DNA from: Polytrichum commune
Lineage: Eukaryota; Streptophyta; Polytrichopsida; Polytrichales; Polytrichaceae
DNA: 60,000 nt
Assembly: GCA_950295325.1 (NCBI GenBank)
Contig: OX485803.1
Coordinates: 26,166,001 to 26,226,000, forward strand
Direction of reading: 5' to 3'
Shown one piece after another: positions 1-9,720 of this stretch. Within the stretch, counting starts at the first letter, position 1. The number at the start of each line of letters is the position of its first letter. Made by a program: the position numbers and the translations under genes. The notes beneath the pieces are model-generated. The model saw only the letters and a program-made list of their open reading frames with translations, was not told the origin of the DNA and did not search any database.

Positions 1-379
1 AGGTCACCATGAAAAAATATTGGATTGAAACAATATTTTTCTTCTATTTTTAGGCATTTGACCAAAAAAATTATGGTTTTAGGATACTGAGTATTTTTTG
101 GGTCCACTTCACCATGATTACACCCATACACATGTTCAGTTGCAACCTTAAATAAGCTCAATGATGTTACTCCCAACTCATCATCTTCTATCGCTTCCCT
201 ATCATTGGCTTACGCGCATCTGGTCAATAGCACCTTGGCCCTTCATGCACCTTGTCTCTCACCAACTTATGACTCTACAATTTTTCCTCTACCCCGAACA
301 AACCTTGTCACTGCTAACACTTAACATGATGATCCTTAACATTACAAAAGCCCTACAAAGTCTTGATGCAACTTAATGA
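1..379. other. No gene seen; probably upstream part of the same copia remnant
   Basis: Short ORFs only (for example 161-376, +), with no recognisable domain. Its position directly before the reverse-transcriptase remnant suggests decayed retroelement sequence, but nothing in it proves that. Confidence 0.35.
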
Positions 380-1375
380 TTGCATGTCGTGACCAAAGAG
401 ATCGGTATTTTGAAGGGCAATAAGGTTTGGGAGTTGGTTCACCTCCCTAATAATAGAAAAACTATTAAATGTAAATGGTCTCCATAACAAAAGCATCTAC
501 CCCATGGCAATGTTCACAAATTTAAGGCCCATGTGGTTGCCAAGGGTTATACCCATAAAGTTGGTATTGACTACATTAAAACTTTCTCGCTAGTTGTTAG
601 TTTTTAATTAAATTGCTCTCCTAGTCATGGTTATCACTGCACCAAAGATGACATGGATATCATTCAACTTGAAATTAAAACAACATTCTTGCATGCACAT
701 ATTGTTGATATTGTCCACATGGAGCAACTAAAGGGGTTTATTGATCCATATCACTCTCGTGATGTCTATCTCCCTTGGAAAGCCCTTTATGGGCCACGAC
801 ATGTTTTTTGCAATTGGAAACACAAACTCCATCGATTTCTTACCAAATTTAGTTTCTAGGTTAATGTTGTTGATCTGTGTGCCTACTACTCATCCAAGTT
901 GGAGAAACAATCATTCTTCTAATATATGTTGATGATGGGCCTGCATGTTCCACTCGCGGCAACAATATTGACCATATCTTGAACTCCATAGATCAAACTT
1001 TCTCTAATACTAGGGGGTCGGCTAGGTGTTATCATGGGCTCAAAATTACTTGTCACCAAGAGACTTGCGAGCTTTTCTTGGATCCTACTCAACACCTTAC
1101 AAGTTGGTTGCAAATTTGGGTTTCAATGTTATGTCCCTCTGTCTATCCCAACTGATCCATAGACCCATTTGAGTTATTCCTAATTTGATGATTTCTCTTT
1201 TGATCCCACTTGTCTCTACCATACTATAGTTGGTTGTCTCCAATTTGCTTCCATTGGGACTTGCCTTGATCTTTCCTATGTAGTTGGTGTTGTAGCAACT
1301 AATCCTTCCCCAACATATTGAAATGCCCTTCATCATACTCTCAAATACCTTGTATTGTTTTTGAACATGTGGTTT
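380..1375 (+). pseudogene. Decayed Ty1/copia reverse transcriptase-RNase H remnant
   Basis: Conceptual translation in shifting frames follows the copia polyprotein in order. First comes a reverse-transcriptase start resembling the usual 'W.L..LP..... I..KW' and 'AKGY.Q..GIDY..TFS' blocks (about 400-600). Then 'MDIIQLEIKTTFLHA' at 653 corresponds to the DVKTAFLNG block, followed by 'LPWKALYG'. The catalytic 'YVDD' block is at about 925-940 (LLIYVDDGPACSTRG). A 'GCLQFASIGTCLDLSYVVG' block at about 1230-1290 corresponds to the start of the RNase H connection. At least three frame changes and several stops make it non-functional. No LTR, primer-binding site or polypurine tract was seen, so only the 3' part of pol survives. 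The family call is firm; exact limits are not. Confidence 0.85.
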
Positions 1376-1629
1376 GTCCAAAATATACTTAAATGTCGAT
1401 TACTATTAATCAACGACCATGACCACCGCTTTTTGAAATCTCTCATTTGTTGAGAAATGAGTGGTGGTCCCAATTCAGTTTTGCACTTCTCACTTGAAAC
1501 AAAATTGACCATGGGTGAGCATGAAAAACAAATGGATGAGAAAAGTGATGTGGAAGCAACATGGAATCCTACATATCTAAAAAATATGAATAATGTTTGG
1601 TGGTCACCAGGTTTTTTGCGGCGAGAGAA
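1376..1629. other. Spacer between copia remnant and element A
   Basis: No gene recognised. The short ORF at 1457-1666 (+) has no family signature and runs into the transposon end. Confidence 0.4.
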
Positions 1630-2287
1630 GCCAAGTCCCAGGGAGTGCACTGTTCAAGTACTGTAAATATACACGTGCGTGCACAAAAGGGGTATTATTT
1701 AGAACAAGCATGTACAAAATGTACGTACAAGAGACATATTGCTATTAAGCAGGAAGTAGATGTACATGAGGCTGGAGATAAGGCTATAGAAAAATATATG
1801 TAAAGTACGGGTTTACGCATTTACGGGTTCAAGTTAGACCTAGACCAAGAATCATGCGTTTTTTCATCCACTAAGTAACAACCTTATTTGGAGTTATGAT
1901 CTCATAGATCATATTATGGTAGAATTGGATACGGTTATTGCTTTGGCCAATTTGATGTATGATGCTGAAACAGACACGTACGAACTTCATCCAAGTGATG
2001 AAAAAGTCTTTAACGACTTTATAACTAAAAATCCATGATTTGATAGTATACATATAATAGGGCCATATTTTTGCATTTCCAAACATTTGTACACATGTTA
2101 TATACAATTTTTGTATTTGTTTTTGGACCCTTGTGTACGTATGGAAATGTATTTTGAAGCAATGAGATTTGTAAGTATATTGCTTGATTTTAGCAAAAAT
2201 AAAATGTATACAGGGGTATTTTAATAAGGGGCATGCACGCACGTGATACTTGGTTTTAATGAATAGTGCACTCCCTGAGAGCCAAGT
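1630..2287 (+). mobile_element. Inverted-repeat DNA element A (ends CCCAGGGAGTGCACT), TSD GCCAAGT
   Basis: A 644-bp element (1637-2280) starts CCCAGGGAGTGCACT and ends AGTGCACTCCCTGAGA, with further inverted similarity inside (CACGTGCGTGC on the left, GCACGCACGTG on the right). The 7-bp direct repeat GCCAAGT flanks it at 1630-1636 and 2281-2287. It belongs with the elements at 52306-53089 and 49894-50308, which share GTGCAC next to the end and CACGTG about 30 bp in. It contains a short ORF remnant (1877-2038) homologous to one in the 52.3-kb element. The superfamily is uncertain: 7-8 bp duplications fit hAT-like or unclassified elements better than Mutator. Confidence 0.75.
1877..2038 (+). 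pseudogene. Partial 53-codon ORF in element A, homologous to the ORF in element B
   Basis: Reading from AAC at 1877 to the TGA at 2036-2038 gives NNLIWSYDLIDHIMVELD, then TVIALANLMYDAETDTYEL, then HPSDEKVFNDFITKNP. It aligns along its length with the minus-strand ORF at 52548-52763; shared blocks are W.YDL.DH.MV.L.T.IALA, YELHP.DEKVFNDF. Differences are mostly conservative (I/L, E/D), as expected for a once-selected protein. There is no ATG in frame: the N-terminal part seen in the other copy (MIRSAQSNKEIGLCWYQKG) is missing or scrambled here, so I call it a remnant. Spacing of the aromatic residues loosely recalls a WWE domain, but this is speculative. Confidence 0.6.
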
Positions 2288-4600
2288 AGGTTATCTCCAC
2301 AAAAAATGAGGGTGAGTATATCCTAAAAACTCTTTAGATTTATTTCATTCTATATTAATATATTTTAAATTTTAAATGGTTTTTGTTTTATTCTTTAAAA
2401 AAAATTATCATTAAAACACTATATCCCAATCTTGGTCCACTTTACAATACGATGCATGACCAAAGATTTTAAAGTGTGTATCTTTTGTGTATACGTTTTT
2501 GTGTAAACTCTTAAAAGTTATTTTGCATGTAAAAAAGAAAGTATATGTGTGACAATAAGGTTTCTAATATAATACCATTAAATTTTATTTTACACAGTAG
2601 TCAAGTTTATGCTCAAAATATCTTGAAGGTGATTTAAAAAGAGTAAGTCACACAAAAATCACCTCATTCTAGTTGGTATTTTTTGTAAAATTTATTTACC
2701 TCCAAGTTATAAATATATTATTGGCAATCTCATTTAATATATTCTTATGAATTGTTTATTCTACAAGTGAAAGTGGATATTTATATTGGATCTTGGTCTC
2801 AAAGGTGAGGTGCATTGAATATGAAATTTGTGGGCAAACGGCCCATCAAAAAACAGAGGGCGTATTTGTTTTATGAAATTATTATTGGGCATGTTATTTT
2901 AAAATAATACCAGGCAAGGGAAAAACATTTGGGTTGCCTAGGGATCATGTCATAATCCAAGCAGTCGATTTCCCCCTCCCCTTGAAAAAACTTTTAGGGG
3001 AGGTTTAAGCTTCTATATCCCTAGAAACTATCTTGTGTTTGCTGCAACTCCTTGACCCCCTTAGCACCAAATGGAGGTCATTTTTGAGAAAATAATATGT
3101 TGGGGGGGGGGGTGTTTTTTGGGTGAATATTTTATGGTGATTTCTAAGGTTTTTATTAGAAATAATTATAATTTAAAATGGATTTTAGTTTACCATAATA
3201 AGAATGGTTCTTCATTGAACTCGTGGCCAACCTCCTAGCTAGTGAACAATTTTTCCAACGAAATTGCTATATTCATGATAATTTTTTGACTTTCAATCCT
3301 TGAATGTGTTTATCTTCAAAGAAGTTCTTTGGGGAAAATTCCTCTAGTCACCCAAAAAATGAAATATACTATAAATAATAAATAATCTAAGCATTTTTTA
3401 TCAAAGCATTAAAAATATATAAAATCCTCAAAAAATGATTTTTTTTCATTTTTGTTTCATTAAGAAAAATCGTTTTTGTTTCAAACTTGGTGTGTGTATC
3501 ACCCAACATGATTAAGTTACTATGCAAGATTAAAAATTTAGAAACACAACATCATCTCTAGTGAATCGAATGACAAGTTCCAATTCCATTAAGGACCATG
3601 ATGTTCGCACTTTATACATGTACTCATTCTTTTACATGCATTTAAAAATATGTCATAAGTCTTCATAAGTCGAACCTATCTACAAAATGGTCATGCAAGC
3701 TAATGATGTTTCCATTTTATGATTTTATTTATTTATTTCCTTGCTTTCAAAATGCTTACATGAGCTCATGACTTTATACAAAAAGCCCAACTATATGGAT
3801 GTATTCTTTGGCTTTGTGTCAACAATTTTGCTTCATGAATGTTTCATAGAGCAAGCTTGTAAATCTTACTTTTTAATCAACATTGAAAATACATAAAACC
3901 TTAGGGAACTTAAGGGAACTTAACGTCCGCCTATCATATGTGCCCATGCTGCTCGATTAACAAGGGTAATCATCATAGACTTTGACATTATAACCATACA
4001 TATTTCATAAAGCTCAAAAGAAAGTTGATCCTAAGAAGGCTACTAATAGGGAACTTGTTTTGGCCACATCATTGACACAACACTGTTGATGAGATGTGTT
4101 CAACTACGTTGACTTTAGATTCAATATAAAGCTGTGGGATTCCAACATCCAGAGTCTATATTCTCAAATCTATTGTTGGACCCATGGTCACATCTCATCA
4201 ATTGATAGCATGCCCACACTTACTAGTGTGAGCAACCAACAAACAGCTCCTACCAGCAAGGGCCATTTTTAACTCCAATTTGGCCAATGATAGCCACTGG
4301 ATGTATCCAATGATGACATGAATTGTTCACTGGTGGCCCACGCTGGTAAGTATGTGTGGGCTATGAGTAATGTTATGGAGCTAAACCCTCAACTCTACGA
4401 TTACTTAAAACCTGCATTTTCTGTAGTATCGTAGAGGGTTCTCTATTCCAACCAGAAGATGTATGGCATTTTCACCCTCAGATACTGCCACGTGTCATTC
4501 CTCCATTGATTGAAACCCACTGGAATCACACGTGGAAACTACACATAGGCACTTCTGAGCTGAAAAGGGAGTTTCAACATCCATTCCATCCCATCCCATG
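2288..4600. other. AT-rich intergenic sequence, no gene seen
   Basis: No ORF with protein-like composition. There is a run of 11 G at 3102-3112. Near 4211-4223 and 4347-4362 lie imperfect inverted segments (TGCCCACACTTAC and GTAAGTATGTGTGGGC), compatible with a 150-bp worn MITE. A short hairpin (CTCTACGAT...ATCGTAGAG) lies at about 4390-4440. Confidence 0.4.
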
Positions 4601-4750
4601 CCATCCATCTGAGTTGACTTGATATGTTTCACCCAGTGCACATGCTTACAGAGAAAGATGGCAACAAAAGCGGCAGTGCCCGCATTAGCCTGAGTTGCAT
4701 GATCCCCGTGTATATGTTCAGAGTGGAATATCTGACTTCCCGTAAGCTTA

Positions 4751-4840
4751 GAGCTGGCCGCCTGTGATGCTGTGAATACTTCGCAATCTGTTGTAACACT
4801 TGATGTTCATATATAGATTATGAGCATTGGCGGCCAGCTC
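4751..4840 (+). promoter_or_regulatory. Perfect 12-bp inverted repeat around a TATATAGA motif, upstream of the EXORDIUM-CUB gene
   Basis: GAGCTGGCCGCC at 4751-4762 and GGCGGCCAGCTC at 4829-4840 are exact reverse complements. A TATA-like TATATAGA sits at 4810-4817, about 330 bp before the ATG at 5145. It could be a core promoter inside a palindromic control region, or the ends of a tiny transposon; no TSD is evident. The start of transcription cannot be seen. Confidence 0.35.
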
Positions 4841-5144
4841 CACCATTTAATATTGGCAGCTATGTGCAGCTGGATCACAACTTTACTCGATCGTCATGTC
4901 CCTTTCTTAAATACTTAAGGATTGCTCAAAAATGCTCACTCATCAAGACTAGCAAGGGCAATCCTTGCAAGTTAAGTTAAGTTGCGAGCTCCTCGCGACA
5001 CCTTCAGTAGCTTACCTGGCTCGGATCTGATCCTAAAAGGGCCGGTTTTGGTTGACATAATTTTACTTAATACTTGCATGTTTCTTTGGACATGATGCTC
5101 TCGTCGAGTGCTGTTTAATGTTGATCAGCTGCTACCTACTTACA

Positions 5145-8100
5145 ATGACGACAAGCAAAGGGCGTTCTGGAGTACAAATTTTTTCGACAGTAGTGACAGG
5201 GATTCTGGTCCTGTTGTTGACTGTGGTAACTGATCATCATGTCGTGGTAGCCTCCGGGCCGAGTGCGGCAGCAAGTTTGTATTCAGGAGGGAACTCAGGT
5301 TCAGCTGGTCTAGGTTCGATGAAGTATTCTTCAGCCAAAGCCACTAAGGCTGCCCCAGCTGTTGCGACGAAGGGGACAGGAAGTCAACCTGCGCCATGGA
5401 GGCCCCCAGTGGTGAATCTTCAATACTTCGGGGGACCTGTGATGTCGAAGCCAATTCGCGTCCACTTCATCTGGTACGGGGGTGAATTATGTCTTTCTTG
5501 TTACTGGATCAATCGATCTAGGTATAAATTCATGTAACCCATTGCAAGGGCATTGCAAGGTGGATGAGAGATTGTTGCCAAAAGTGTATGCAATGATCAT
5601 CTCCATTGCGAAAACGTTCACAAGCCGTTGGTAATTGGCTTTACCAACGGCCCGGTGATAAGTGTAACACGTTTGGAATGGAATTTGAGCGCTTATTTAA
5701 TTAGCTGATGCCTAATTTGTGATAGGTTTGTAACAGCTTTTGGCTGGGAGGAAATCACGTTGATTGCAAATGGACTCATTTTAGGGATTCCAACAAATCC
5801 TCCAACCGTTGCAGAAAATCACGTCACAAATCTGATCACACTCTGTTGCTACTATAAGCCAAAATTTCTTGAAGTAGTGAACTTGTGCTCATAACCGATC
5901 TGCGTACACTGTGGATGTGCATATTATGCTCTGTGCTGGAAAATATATTACACATGAGAAACACGCATTAAAATTCTCCGACGTAGACGCGATGACCACA
6001 GAGATAAGTCAGTGCACCAAGCAAGGAGAAATTCTCGATGTCAAACTTTATAAAATCTGTTTGATCGTGGCGTTACATTGATGTCATTTTCAGGTACTGG
6101 AAGTGGGCTAACCCATCCCTTAAGGGAGTTCATGTGTTCATTCAATTGTGCTATGAGTCGAAATTCTTAAATTAGTGTTGTGCTCATCCCCGATCTGCAT
6201 ACTCTGTTAATGTGCATATTGTCATCTGTGTTGGCGTAGATAGCACACATGAGAATTTCGAAGTACAAGCTAAAATTCTCTGACATAGATGCGACGACCA
6301 CAGAGATATCTAAGTTCGTCCACAAAACAAGGAGTAATAATCGACGAGGTTGATATAGAAGATCTGTTTGATCATCATGATGTTACATGGATGCCATCTT
6401 CAGGTACTGGAAGTGGGCTAACCCATCCCTCAAGGCAGTTCATGTGCTCATGTTCTGCTGCTATGAGCCTAAATACTTGAATTAGAGGTGTGCTCATAGT
6501 CGAACTGCATACTCCGTCGATGTGCTCAGTGTCTTCTGTCCTGGCATAGATAGCACGCATGTTAAGTAAGAGTTAAACTTCTGTGACCTAGATGCAATGT
6601 TCACAGAGATAGGTCAGTGCACAAGTTCAAGCAAGGAGAAAATTCTCGATGTCAAAGTTTATAAAATCTGTTTGATCATGATGTTACATTGGTGCCATTT
6701 TCAGGTACTGGATGTGGGCCTACCCATCCCTCAAGGCAGTTCATGTGTTTATATGTTCTGCTGCTATAAGCAATCCAAAATTCTTGTGTTCACAGAAATA
6801 ATTTAGTGCACAAATCAAAGCAAGGAGAAATTCTCGATGAGGTTGACATTTTATATAATCTGTCCGATCATGACGAACTTACAATTGATGTTATAATTTT
6901 CAGGTACGGGAAGTGGGCTAACCCATCCCTCAAGGCAGTCATCAAAACAGCAATTACATCATTGAACCCTCCAACCCCGACCCAAGACGCACCCAACCTG
7001 GCCAACTGGTGGAAAATCGTGACGCAGTACACCCAAACTGATGGAGCCCATGTGAGCGCCAACATAAGCGTCGGCCACGAGGTGAACGACAACTACAGCC
7101 ACGGCCACAGCCTCGGAAACAATGTAGCAGCCGACATCATCCGGAGCAACATCGGGTCAAACAAGCTTCCACTCGACCCAGTGAGCGGGCTGTACATGTT
7201 GATGACAAGCTCAGATGTGGCCTTTACAGGGCAAGGATTTTGTGGATACCACGATTTCTTATGCACCAACGCCAGCCAGTCCCTAACCTCACCGTTCTGC
7301 AGCAACATCAACAACAGGTTGGTGTTTACGTTCATGCCATTTCCCGGGACAGGAAACAATCTGCTATACGGTTGCAATGTGTTCCAACCCTATAATTCTA
7401 TGCCTCTGCCGGCTCCCAACGACGCGGCGTCGCCGGTTGGGGGAGCTTTGGATTCGTATGTGAGTGTGATGATGCACGAGATTATGGAGGCCGCCACAGA
7501 CCCTTACATCAATGCTTGGAGGCAAGACTTCAATGAAAACTCTGAGGCTGGGGATTTCTGTCAGTATAGCTATGGTGCAGGTGATTTCTGGTACTGTGGA
7601 TTGGCGAGTGTCTATGGCAGTTTGCATGGAGGTAGTGATCCCAACCTCTGCCGAAATTACCCCAACTTTCATGCCATGAAGTGGATGTCTACCGGACAGA
7701 TCTTCAACATCTTCGGTACCGGTGGGTCCAAGTTTTTGGTGCAGAAGATCTGGAGCTTGGCAAGCAAAGGCTGCCAAATGCAATTACAAGGTAAAAAAAA
7801 TACTTGAATCATGATGCAACTCTCTCACTCTAAATTCCTTCTAATGATGCTTCTAATAGACTTGTCCTCTAACTCAGCATGACTTGTGGTTGTGTTGGTT
7901 GTTGTGCATATAACACCTTCCATGTTTGGTAAGTTTTTGGTCCATGCTTGGAGGTAATGGTGTGGAGGTTGAAATGAAGAACATCCTATATTGGTTCATT
8001 AAGGTTCATTGGTCAATGTTGAAAGGCGTTTGGTCCTCAATGAACCTGAATAAATCCTTTTCTTTTCAAATTTAAACACTACCTTTGAACATGCAGCACA

Positions 8101-9378
8101 AGTGGAAAGAAATTGTTGATATTGCATTCAAAGAATCAAAGAGAATAGCCTCTAACAAAAGGTTCAAGTTAGCCCCTTGAGTTAACCCCTAAAGGTCAAA
8201 GTGAAAACCTTTCAAAATTGTCTATAATGGTTTGGTCCAATTCAAAAGTTCAATCAAAGAAGATCGGCACCTCTTATGGTAGATCGGACCGTATGGATGG
8301 AATCTTTGTACAGTTGACATTGTACAAACATAGTTTTAGTTGTTCACGTGTCCAAAAGTAGAAGATTATAACTTAAACGTGTATGCTGATATGGTTTGTG
8401 ATTTCACAAAATAGAGCTACATGCTTGGAAAGAGTTCTTTAAGAGGAACCCATTGATACCATTTGTGGTCTCGTTTGGAGAACCAATCATTCTAAAGCAG
8501 GGCCACCATCCTAGGTGTTTATCACTGTTTGAAGAGAAATAATAATCCTTAGAAGTTACCTGTAGTCTTAAGATGCTTAGGAGATGAAAGCAGCTCTAAA
8601 TAGTAAGCAGGCAAGCTTGGTTGCCAAATGCAACTACAGGGTTTGAACTTTGCATCATAGACATCAGCCACTCCCATGTTGAGCCACAAGTCATGTATTA
8701 TGGACGCTCAATCACTACAAATAAATCATCTTAGAAACTTGTGTAATTGGTGGGTATATCCACTTTCAAATCATGTTAACATATGCACCTTCATGATAGA
8801 GTTAATTCGGATGGGTTGAATATGATTTTGGAAGGCGAATGACCACTAAATAATGTTGACTGCCTTAATTTGACCTTAAAGTAGATATCCCATTATTAGA
8901 AGTGTTAGAGTAAGACATGTCCACATTTGATGCTAGGCACTTGCATTGATTTAAGATGTGACTTACATTGCTCTAAACCTTGATGGCCTTGGTGTGATGT
9001 TATTTTTTACTAGGTGCTTGCAAGGCAAATACAACTTTGACTGCAAAGTCGGGGGTCATCGAACGGGGGGTGCATGCATTCGGTTCCATCCCACTCCAAA
9101 CATATGGCCCTGGAGAGAAGTGCCAATGGATGATCAAAGTGACCAACGCCAACACCTTGACACTCACGTTCACCCAAGTGGCCACCGGATATGATCAACT
9201 TGATCACATTGATGTGTACCAAGGTAATATACTGAAGCAGACGATCAACGGGGCCAACCTCAACAAGGTGGTGGTGAGCTTGAAAGGTAACAATGCCCTG
9301 GTGAAGTGGACGAGCTATGGTGGTAGCAGCCCTTTCCCTGATGCCACTGGCTTCTACATGACCTACACTTCGACATAA
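5145..9378 (+). CDS. Secreted EXORDIUM-like protein with C-terminal CUB domain, three exons
   Basis: Exons: 5145-5473, 6904-7790, 9014-9378; joined length 1581 nt, 526 aa. Splice sites are GT-AG: exon 1 ends ..ATC TG|GTACGG, exon 2 opens CAG|GTACGGGAAG, restoring IWYGKW; exon 2 ends TTACAAG|GTAA and exon 3 opens TAG|GTGCTTGC, restoring QLQGACK. ATG 5145 puts basic residues (K, R) before a hydrophobic core (about residues 10-26), a signal peptide ending near VVASG; an in-frame ATG at 5118 would add nine residues. Residues about 90-400 match the phosphate-induced/EXORDIUM family: NLQYFGGPVM, IRVHFIWYGKW, FCGYHDF, and H301-E302-I-M-E305-AATDP. Residues about 407-526 form a CUB domain (C..NTTLTAKSG, GEKCQWMIKV, LTLTFTQVAT, DHIDVYQG, GFYMTYTS). 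EXORDIUM proteins act in the cell wall/apoplast in growth control; CUB domains bind proteins or sugars. The fusion suggests an extracellular binding role (inference). No frame damage was seen. Confidence 0.85.
5474..6903 (+). other. Intron 1 of the EXORDIUM-CUB gene, mostly the decoy-acceptor tandem array
   Basis: Donor GTACGG at 5474; acceptor TTTTCAG ending at 6903. The alternative donor GTGAAT a few bases downstream (at about 5481) looks stronger on its own but would put the exon-2 reading frame out of register, so GTACGG is preferred. The 3' two-thirds is the tandem array described separately. Confidence 0.7.
5850..6945 (+). repeat. Tandem array of about 300-bp units, each repeating the exon-2 splice acceptor
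   Basis: Four diverged copies of a unit lie head to tail. Each carries TGTGCTCAT..CGA.CTGCATACT, then AAGGAGAAATTCTCGATG, then ATAAAATCTGTTTGATC, and ends in TTTTCAG (TCTTCAG in the second) followed by GGTAC.GGAAGTGGGC. Exon-like starts are at 6094, 6404 and 6705; the last, 6904, is the real exon 2. Spacings are 310, 301 and 199 bp, the last unit having lost about 100 bp. Decoys read YWKWANPSLK where the real exon reads YGKWANPSLK, and run into stop codons within about 80 bp. This is direct evidence of local tandem duplication of an intron-exon boundary; whether decoys are ever spliced in is unknown. Confidence 0.85.
7791..9013 (+). other. Intron 2 of the EXORDIUM-CUB gene
   Basis: 1223 bp between donor GTAAAA and acceptor TTTACTAG, separating the EXORDIUM part from the CUB exon. 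No ORF or transposon end recognised inside. The near-repeat of exon-2 end wording at about 8621-8640 (GCTTGGTTGCCAAATGCAAC) hints at a partial duplication of the exon 2 end within the intron. Confidence 0.6.
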
Positions 9379-9440
9379 CCCCAACTTCTTTCTGGGCCAT
9401 TATGAACTATGTAATGGATGTGAGGAGGCTTGTCATAGGT
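9379..9440 (+). other. Putative 3' UTR of the EXORDIUM-CUB gene
   Basis: Sequence directly after the TAA. No AATAAA is present; plant polyadenylation signals are loose, so the end of the transcript cannot be placed. Confidence 0.3.
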
Positions 9441-9720
9441 TGTAGTAGGTACAACTCGTCCATCCTACTAAGTTATGGTAGCAATGAGATGGGTATGAGT
9501 GCTTATTTGTCCAACACATTGAGTTGCAATAGTGGCGAGGGAGGTAGGCACATGTGCTTATGCCACGGATTGTGGTAGGTGCCCAATCTATCGAATTGCG
9601 ATGGCAGTGAGGTAAAGATGGTTACTTACTCGCCCATCCTACTAAGCTACAATACCGACAAGGTAGCTAAGTACTTGCCATCCTAATGAACTATACTAGT
9701 GATGAGGTTGCTTATTACAT
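9440..9720. repeat. Degenerate tandem repeat (CCATCCTACTAAG.TA..)
   Basis: Variants of a phrase of the form CGYCCATCCTACTAAG-TA-RT-GCAATGAGGTRG recur at about 9459, 9505, 9585, 9629 and 9680 with intervening TGCTTA/ACTTA. Copies are worn and spacing is irregular, so the unit length is not fixed. Confidence 0.45.

Noticed and set aside
3102-3112. G-run as the end of another CYCSGGG-type element
   Set aside because: No partner C-run end or direct repeat found nearby; the same holds for the runs at about 48837 and 55771.
5474-5490. Use of GTGAAT at about 5481 as the exon 1 donor
   Set aside because: Joining to 6904 would shift the frame and destroy the IWYGKW motif, whereas GTACGG at 5474 restores it.
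6289-6806. ORFs of 61-69 residues in intron 1
   Set aside because: They are readings through the decoy-acceptor array (or its shadow on the other strand), not separate genes.
7093-7783. Minus-strand ORFs of 94 and 139 residues
   Set aside because: Shadows of exon 2 of the EXORDIUM-CUB gene.
9010-9384. Minus-strand ORF of 124 residues opposite the CUB exon
   Set aside because: Shadow of exon 3; the plus-strand reading has a clear domain and splice phase.
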